From: Salvator merianae
Taxonomy: Eukaryota; Chordata; Lepidosauria; Squamata; Teiidae
Direction: 5' to 3'
Length of the DNA: 64,000 nucleotides
NCBI GenBank assembly: GCA_003586115.2
Contig: QVOM02000001.1
Coordinates: forward strand, 16,815,291-16,879,290
The translations under genes were made by a program, and so were the position numbers. Below are positions 57,571 through 64,000 of the stretch, piece by piece (positions within the stretch are counted from its first letter, which is position 1; each line of letters opens with the position of its first letter). The notes beneath the pieces were generated by a model. The model worked only from the letters and a program-made list of their open reading frames with translations, ran no database searches and was not told the DNA's origin.

Positions 57571-58636
57571 TATGAACAATAAAATACTTATTTAAGGAAA
57601 TATAGGGATTGGAGATGGGAGAGACAGGGAAAGATATAAATAGAAGACTTAAGGTAGAGAAGGAAAGATCAGAAAGGAATGGGGAGCCAATGATACAATA
57701 AAATAAACATCTTGCTAAAAACTGTTAAAATCCAATCTAAAAATAAAGCTAAGTGAGTTCCAGTAAAACACACTGCTCAAGAAAAAAAAAAAGCAAGTAG
57801 ACATTTAGGCCTTTCTGAAAAGGTTCATAATGATTTGTTTCATTGTTTTGAATTTCCCTCTTTTTTGTGCATTTCCTGCAAGCTTTTGGCACACACAGGT
57901 ATTCTACAATCTAAATAAACCAAAGGGAGTCGTACATATTCCAGATGGTAAGGCATACCCAATAGGTGGGGCCTGTACAAAAAAAGTACTCCCTAGAAAA
58001 TAACTATCCCAAAATGCAAGAAATGCTATATACATTTATTTCAACCATTTCCACTACACATCAGATTGCACTGCTGAAAAAGGACCATCTGTGCCTGTCA
58101 CCTCCCCCCCCCAGTCCCCAAGTAAGAAACTGGGCATCTGATGAGTGCCACCTTAGCTGCTATGGGTGCTGCAGTTCCTGGAACATCTACAAGCTTCACT
58201 GGTGGAACTGATGCTGCTACAGAAATGTCGATAGTGGGGAGGGATTGCAGGATTGGGCCCAAGCAAGCACAGAGCCATTAAAAACACCTGTCTGGCTCTG
58301 CAGGCCTACATGGGCTCCTTGCTTGTTTGCCAGACCCTTGACTGCTGAAGGAGAACCATTTGCATCCTGTAACCCGCACAGCCTCCAAAGTTTCAGGCCA
58401 GGGACAGTTCAGCCACATATCTGGAAACAGTCCCCAGCGTGGGTCATTTCCAGAGCCCGATGAAATGTTGCTGGGCATCAGAACAGGGATGGGCTGTTCC
58501 TGCCACCATCACTTGTCCACATGGTGGTGGCAATGGTCTCCCTCTGGAGTGCTCCCAGGAATTCAGAAGTGGACCCCACATCTGTTGCAATCCCATGGGA
58601 CCGTGCAGACGTTGCCTCTGTGTCCTGATGTTGCAA
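57571..58636. other. Unique sequence, nothing recognised
   Basis: A-rich near 57780-57795. The segment 58240-58610 is CA/TG-rich and may be an unclassified MITE-like repeat. No gene seen. Confidence 0.3.
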
Positions 58637-58676
58637 AATTCATTCATTCATTCATTCATTCATTCATTCATTTCAT
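58637..58676 (+). repeat. (ATTC)n microsatellite
   Basis: About eight ATTC units, directly abutting an antisense L2 tail. Confidence 0.95.
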
Positions 58677-58980
58677 TCAATATATTTGAATACTGCCTTT
58701 CCAAAATAAGGTGCTCAAGGCAGTTTACAACAAAACCCCGAAAACAATATAGTATGACAATGCAAAATAATTGCAATTACATAAACAGTAATAATTGGTA
58801 GTATGTTACTAATTGAAACAGAAAATACCAAAATACAAATTAAATACAGAAAAAGATTGTAAAAAAAAAATTAGGACTGCCAGCCAGACCCAAAGCAGCC
58901 TCCTTCTTACAACCCTGGTCCTAGAAACTGATGCAATCAGTCTCAAAGCAGGGACTTACTGAGAAATTACTGAGTTAGCC
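58677..58980 (-). repeat. L2-type LINE 3' end, antisense
   Basis: 'tatatttgaatactgcctttccaaa..ggtgctcaaggcagtttacaaca' is the antisense of the reptile L2 end ('gccttgagc..ggcggtataaat'). An A-rich region and 'gccagacccaaagcagcctcc' follow. Confidence 0.65.
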
Positions 58981-58991
58981 CTGGCCTTATT

Positions 58992-59250
58992 AAGAGCATA
59001 AGAAGAACCCTATTGAATTGGACCACAGACTATCTAATCCAGTATCTTGTCTCACATAGTGCCCCACCAATTGCTTCTGGGCATTTTCAAGCAGAACATA
59101 AAGGGAAACCTTCACCGGCTCTCAACTCCCTGCAAATGGCTTTTAGAGCTGTCCTGCCTGACTCTCCACCCTGGAGGCAGTACCCAGGCATCAATTCCAG
59201 TAGCCATTGATACACCTGTCCTCCATGGGAATGGAGGTCAGAATCTACTG
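58992..59250 (+). repeat. Dispersed sauropsid repeat of uncertain class
   Basis: 'agagcataagaagaaccctattgaattggacc', 'atctaatccagtatcttgtctcacatagtg', 'tggaggcagtacccaggc' and 'agtagccattgatacacctgtcctccatggga' form a well-known repeat body of squamates and turtles. I cannot name its class with confidence (SINE-like or LINE-derived). Confidence 0.65.
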
Positions 59251-59292
59251 AGTCAGGCCTGGCCTTATTCCCCTCTGGGAGTGCAAGCCAGA

Positions 59293-59750
59293 TGGCCTCT
59301 TCGCACTTTAGTGCTAGTGAGTATCCGCTCACTAGCACAGTGCATCCATATTCTGCAGAGGCCCTAGCATTCGGGAGCATCTGCAGATGCTCCTGAAGGT
59401 TACTAGCTGTGGACAACTAAATTGTTGTCCGCAGCTGTATCAGAAGCAGCTGGATTGCTCCCAGTCAGTAGTGTATACGCCTACTTCCGGAAGCAAATGC
59501 TGCAGGCTGCAGCTCAGCTGTGGCTGCAGTTGTGCAGTCACGCACCACATCCCTGGTCACCATGGCAGTGGCCAGACATTTCCATGACTGTTGTCATGGT
59601 GGGTGGCCAGCATTCACACTGCAAGTGTTGGAAGCCCACTTCTGGGCTGTTCCAGTCCTCACAGTGCAGATGGCCACCTCACTGCATGGTCTGCTCCACC
59701 TTACAATGGTAGCATTCCACTACTCTAAGGTGGAAAGTTCAAACAGGCCC
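59293..59750. mobile_element. MITE, subfamily A copy 7, complete
   Basis: The ends 'ggcctcttcgcactttag' and the inverse of 'gtggaaagttcaaacaggccc' form the terminal inverted repeat. This is the clearest copy of the A interior: 'gctagtgagtatccgctcactagc' hairpin, 'agctgtggacaactaaattgttgtccgcagct' hairpin, 'catggcagtggccagacattt' and 'ttcacactgcaagtgttgg'. Confidence 0.75.
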
Positions 59751-60740
59751 AGAGTCTCTGTATGCCGACCCAAGGAGCACTAGAAGCAGCAGGCACAATC
59801 CTTGGGGTTCTGAAGGCAGAGCTCATTCCTCCTGGGTGCAGATGGGACATGAACAAGTTTTAACCTTGCCTTCCTTACTTTGTTTGTGTTCCTTTCCTTC
59901 AATTCTTTCAGGATCAGATTCTGAAGACCCTATTTAGGTTCTCTGATGTTGACAGTCATTGCTATTGATACCTGGACACTGTTATGGTTCTGGCCATAAA
60001 GCGGGGAGCCTCCAACAGCAGTCTTGCCTTTAATCCTTCTGAACTGTCTTTGTGGATCCAAAAGCAGTCTGAAGTAATGAAAGGCAATCTGAGACTTTTG
60101 CTGGCGAGTCTGCCTCTCTGCTCATTCCACTACTTCTGCTGTATGAGTTGCCACTGGCAACAAATGCACCCTCAGCATAAGGTGATTCGGTAAATGGCTG
60201 CTGAAGAGACAGCTACAATCTATCAAAACTGTGTCATACTAAAGATGGGAAGACATTTATAGTGTCATGAGCATTAATAGAAAAGAATTTGTGGAGCATC
60301 TGCTTGTTACACAATAATCTTTGTTATCACAACTTCGACTACTTCGGCATCTGTTCGCTAGAGCTGTTTTTGTTTGTTGTATCTTTTATTTTTTTTATTT
60401 TTGTGCCAACTGTTAAAGTTTTGTGCTACAATTCTCATATACAGGCATACATAAATGTCTTCGGATTTATTACTGTTCTAAGCCCCTTTTCCAAACAAAG
60501 CATTAAAAAAACTGAGGTAATCCATACACTTCTGAAAGGTATCAAAAAAATGTATGGCCCGTTATTAAATTTCAGTGCAATCATAACCTCTCTTTTGAAT
60601 AGATATGGGGGCATTTTGCATGAAGTTGTTCTTGGAAAGGAAACACTCAAATCTCCTCTTTGGAAAGAAAATACCCAGACCGCCTTCTCCTCCAAGCAGC
60701 TTAGGGCTTTTCTTTACTTACCTTTAAAACAATATAGTGC
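59751..60740. other. Unique sequence, nothing recognised
   Basis: AT-rich from 60280. A plus-strand open stretch of 165 codons (60289-60786) starts with a hydrophobic run, but this comes from T-rich DNA and its end runs into the next MITE, so I do not call a gene. Confidence 0.3.
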
Positions 60741-60744
60741 AAGG

Positions 60745-61203
60745 TCTAGAATTCCTCCAGGCCTCTCATTGCACATTCTGGTGTAGGCTCCTCCTTCTGC
60801 ACTGGATGCAGTATAGCCCAGTCTAGGCAGCAATAATAGTCACCTAGACTGAGAACCAGTAGACCCTTTTAAAAAGGTCTACTAGTGGTCCAGGAGCCAC
60901 AGGGAGATATGCTGAAGGTTGCACTTCTCCATGGGCCTGTTTAGCAAGGGAACCTATTTCAGTGACACACCTAACTGCACCAACAAAATGGGTTCCCTAG
61001 GGTTCCCAGGTCAAGAACTTTCATTCCTAGCCATTGGAACCTTCATGTAAGCTTCAGAGCAGCATGGAACCTGTCTCAGAACAGACCATCCAAATATGGA
61101 CAGCCTTGTTCTAGGCCAGCTGGGCCTCTCCAGCTGAGAACTAACCCAGCTGGAACAGTAGCAGCTAGAGCAGTACAGCACAGGTAAGTGCAGAAACTGT
61201 CTT
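60745..61203. mobile_element. MITE, subfamily B copy 5
   Basis: 'gtgtaggctcctccttctgcactggatgcagtatagccc', 'aaaggtctactagtggtcc', 'cctagggttcccaggtcaag' and the right end 'aggtaagtgcagaaactgtct' match subfamily B. The left end is weak. Confidence 0.6.
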
Positions 61204-62035
61204 ATGATTTGTACATTTGCCCTCAACTGAGAGTGAATATAGGAGGTTTGGAAGGGGAAGAACCTGGAGAGCCGAAATGATGCTGCACTCTTGTCTTTAA
61301 CCCCTTCCCCTCCTTCTTTCAGCTATTAAAAAGAGCAAAAAACAGCTGAGGCAGGGATCAAGGCATAGCAGCATGGTTCGTGCTGCATTCTTATTGCCTG
61401 ACAAAGGTAAGCGTCAAATGGAAGCCTCTCCAGGAGGCAATAATTCAGTGGCAATCATACTGCCTCAGCCTGATAAATGTTTCAGTCTTTTTTAAAAAAA
61501 ACTGATTGAAAGAGGGAGAGTAAGGTATTAAAGAGGACAGTGGAGCATTGCCCTGGTCAAATGCCCATCTCCAGCACACAAATCTCCAAATATGCCTCCA
61601 TGAAAACAGGCACATTGAGAACCTCTTGTCCTGTTCTTCCCGTGAGGCACTTTTTTTACTTCAAAGGGAGCAGTTTGGGGTCACCTCCAGGGAAAGGTTT
61701 ATGGGTAACTCTCCTTGAACAAGACCCAAAATTAACCTCAAAATCCACATAGAAACAGCCATGGTAGTAGATGCTAACAGGTAGAGTGTAGCATAAGGCT
61801 GACTGGGCACACTTTTCTTCACACATTTTCTTCATAAATTATAAACAGTGCTGCCTCAATATTTTGGTGGTGTGCTTTGTTAACGCTACTAGACTTTATG
61901 ATTAGTAGCCAATGTACATAAATCCCTGCACTTTAAAGTTTGTTTTATTTCTAATTAGCTGCAATGTGTAGCCAAGATTTAGTCTTGGCAGAGTCCAGAA
62001 GAGTCTTTATGATTTGGGAGTGCACCTGCCATCTT
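61204..62035. other. Unique sequence, possible conserved island at 61840-61990
   Basis: 'ctttgttaacgctactagac' and 'tttctaattagctgcaatg' lie in a repeat-free AT-rich part. Nothing else recognised. Confidence 0.22.
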
Positions 62036-62386
62036 CTTTAAGGCAGATCTGTGCTGGCTGCCAGCTTACTTCCAGGTCCAATTCAAGGTGTTGATTCTGA
62101 TGTTTAAAAGCCTAAATATCTTGGTTCCCAAATATCTTTAGGATGCCCTCCTAATGGACCCATTATCCTAGGAAGTTCTTGGCTCAGGTGCTCGAGGGAT
62201 GACTTTATCTGTGGTGGCTTTGAAATACCCCTCCCCCAGAGATAAGCTGGGGCAAGCATTAACTATTTTTTGGCACTTACTAAAAATATATTGACCCAAC
62301 CAGGGTTTTGTAGAATAGTTGGATACTTCTTCCTATGGTAGTGTGCAACTGATTTTATTTAGTAGGTTATGTATTTTATGTTTTAG
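62036..62386 (+). pseudogene. L2-clade LINE ORF2 C-terminus, 5' part of a split copy
   Basis: The plus-strand translation contains 'LCWLPAYFQVQFKVLILMFK' then 'LNILVPKYL', the L2-clade C-terminal signature, from about 62050. The 3' UTR continues beyond an inserted MITE to 62917-63105. Confidence 0.8.
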
Positions 62387-62916
62387 GCCATTTCTGTACT
62401 ATGTGGGCTTTCTGATCCAGGTAGTATGAGTCAGTGAGTATGGATCACATCAGGGCAGGTTAGCGTTAGCCTGTTCCAAGGACTGACTGCATTTCGACAG
62501 CCCATCATGACCCAGCCTTCGAAGCCAGTACTCAGCCTTCAAAGGCCAGGAACAAACATTTCTAACCTTTGAAGTTTAGGCCAAGACAATTCTGGCAGTT
62601 CACTGATTTCCAGTGCCACTTCCAGTGGTGCTTCCTAGTGCATTGCCAAAACATCCTTCTCGTTGTATTCCAAACACACCCTTCATAATCCAGAATACAG
62701 AGGCTGGTCCAGTTGTGGACATCTTAGAAGAGGTCCTCACAGCGGCAGAATAGAGTGCCATTTTCATTCTACCCTGGTGCATAGCTTTGCCCAGTGTGGA
62801 CGAAGCATACTAGAAGTGGGCTAGGCCTGTTCCACTCTGCAGTCGCATGCAGAAAGCAGTCCCTTAGACCTCTTTGTATTCCATAAGAAGTATGGGTATG
62901 TATAGGAAGGGCCTTA
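62387..62916. mobile_element. MITE, subfamily B copy 6, inserted into an L2
   Basis: The left end 'ggccatttctgtactatg' and the inverse of 'gtataggaagggcctta' form the termini. The 7-bp direct repeat 'gttttag' at 62380-62386 and 62917-62923 fits a target duplication. L2 sequence resumes on the far side. Confidence 0.7.
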
Positions 62917-63105
62917 GTTTTAGATTTATGTATGTGTTGTAGATTTTATGAGATTTGTGACTGCATATATTTCATAGTTTTATAGATTTGATTGTTGTGT
63001 TTTAATGTATTTTTTTCACAAAGTAGTGAAAAAATACACTACCCTGAGACTTCAGCAAAAGGCAGTATAGGGATCTATATAAATATAAATAAAAATACAA
63101 ATAGA
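62917..63105 (+). repeat. L2 3' UTR and tail, right part of the split copy
   Basis: 'ctaccctgagacttcagcaaaaggcagtatagggatctatataaatataaataaa' is the standard L2 end, completing the copy that began at 62036. Confidence 0.7.
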
Positions 63106-64000
63106 GAACATGGGAGTTGCGGTGTGTAGAGCGAAACCAGCCACAATCCCTGATTTGGCCATATCACTAAGCAAAAGATTATGAGCTATTTTTCTGTAGG
63201 ATCTCAGGGGATAAGTTAACCAATCAGAACCATATCTTTCATCATTCCTTGCCAGGCTAACGAAGGCTAATGGGAGTTGTAGTTCAATGACATCTGAAGG
63301 ACCATAGTTCGCCCAGCTCTATATTATTTAGACCAAAGGAAGCTCAGATTTTGAAATTACATATTAATGGATTTTTTTTAAGTATCTTCTTTAAGTTCCT
63401 TCCCCAGAGGCCTCCAATTGCAGAAAGAAATCATGAATCTTCATTTACTACTGATATAAAGTAAGATTGTTTTATAAAAGGTTTTTGTTTGCTTGCTTTT
63501 CCTTTTTCTTGCTTGCCTTTTTTTTTTAGGGGCAAGGGAAAAAAATTCAGCCAAGCAGTAATTAGACCATGGTAATTCATTATTTCAGGATGTCATTGAT
63601 TTGTATCAGTTAGCCATAATTAACCAGGACAGAGATAACAAGATTATTTGGAGTTAGCCTCGTAACTATTGAGCCATTCTTTCATGTTTTAAGAAGTACT
63701 TAGAATACCTAAGTCTCCGGGACAGACTATTCAGCAGCTGCCTGCCATACCAGAAACATCTGGCATTATACTTGGCTCCGTGGGATTCTGCCATGTCTGG
63801 TTTGGCAAGAGCTAAATATTCTGAGGAAGATCAGTTTGTGCCAGCTGAAAATTCACTGGTGAACTAGTCCAATTTATTGTGTATTGAAGGCAAGAAGGAA
63901 CAACAAATTGGATCTGTCATCTGCATTATGCCTGAGGGTCATTTCACACATTCTGTGGCAGCAGACCAGGTTTCTACTGACACTAGACATAACAAGGAGA
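63106..64000. other. Unique sequence with a possible conserved island
   Basis: The part 63530-63680 has 'agcagtaattagacc', 'gtaattcattatttc' and 'gccataattaacc', all homeodomain-like cores in a repeat-free context. A T-homopolymer lies at 63519-63529. No gene seen up to the window end. Confidence 0.25.

Noticed and set aside
60289..60786. 165-codon plus-strand open stretch with a hydrophobic start, possible membrane protein
   Set aside because: The hydrophobic run comes from T-rich DNA, no receptor motif is present and the frame ends inside a subfamily B MITE.

Overview
This window looks like non-coding, repeat-dense vertebrate DNA, most likely from a squamate reptile (lizard or snake). The evidence is the mix of mobile elements: a BovB (RTE) 3' end, tRNA-derived Sauria-type SINEs, L2 and CR1 tails, a squamate-type L1, a decayed Ty3/gypsy chromovirus, many long tetra- and pentanucleotide microsatellites, and a large crowd of short terminal-inverted-repeat DNA elements (MITEs). 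Lineage and species below squamate level are not resolvable here. No bacterial-type genes, operons, CRISPR arrays, rRNA or tRNA genes were seen.

Layout. 1-5.6 kb: mostly unique sequence, an ATCT microsatellite, an L2 tail and a Sauria SINE. 5.6-10.5 kb: a minus-strand gypsy pol pseudogene (protease, RT, RNase H, integrase, start of chromodomain) with a MITE on each side. 10.5-17.8 kb: MITEs, an L2-type LINE split by a strikingly CpG-rich MITE, an L1 ORF2 remnant and a MITE nested in another. 17.8-25.9 kb: BovB, several MITEs, one exon-like open stretch (24.0-24.3 kb) and an antisense L2 ORF2 end. 26-34.9 kb: MITE fragments, a possible gypsy gag start, a degenerate minisatellite, a CTTT/CCTT microsatellite and a CR1 tail. 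34.9-36.6 kb: a complete 'half-L1' (5' UTR, ORF1, 3' end, no ORF2) with target-site duplications. 36.6-64 kb: more MITEs and L2 tails, two SINE-type repeats, a hAT-like MITE with exact 8-bp duplications, an LTR-like segment, and several AT-rich unique islands that could be conserved non-coding elements.

I see no convincing host protein-coding gene. The window reads as an intergenic region or a long intron. Two weak exon candidates are listed with low confidence. The main biological story is a radiation of MITE subfamilies that share a terminus of the form GGCCTnTTCACACTT but carry different interiors. They have inserted into older LINE and gypsy copies and into each other. Boundaries of MITEs and LINE fragments are read by eye and are approximate unless target duplications are stated.
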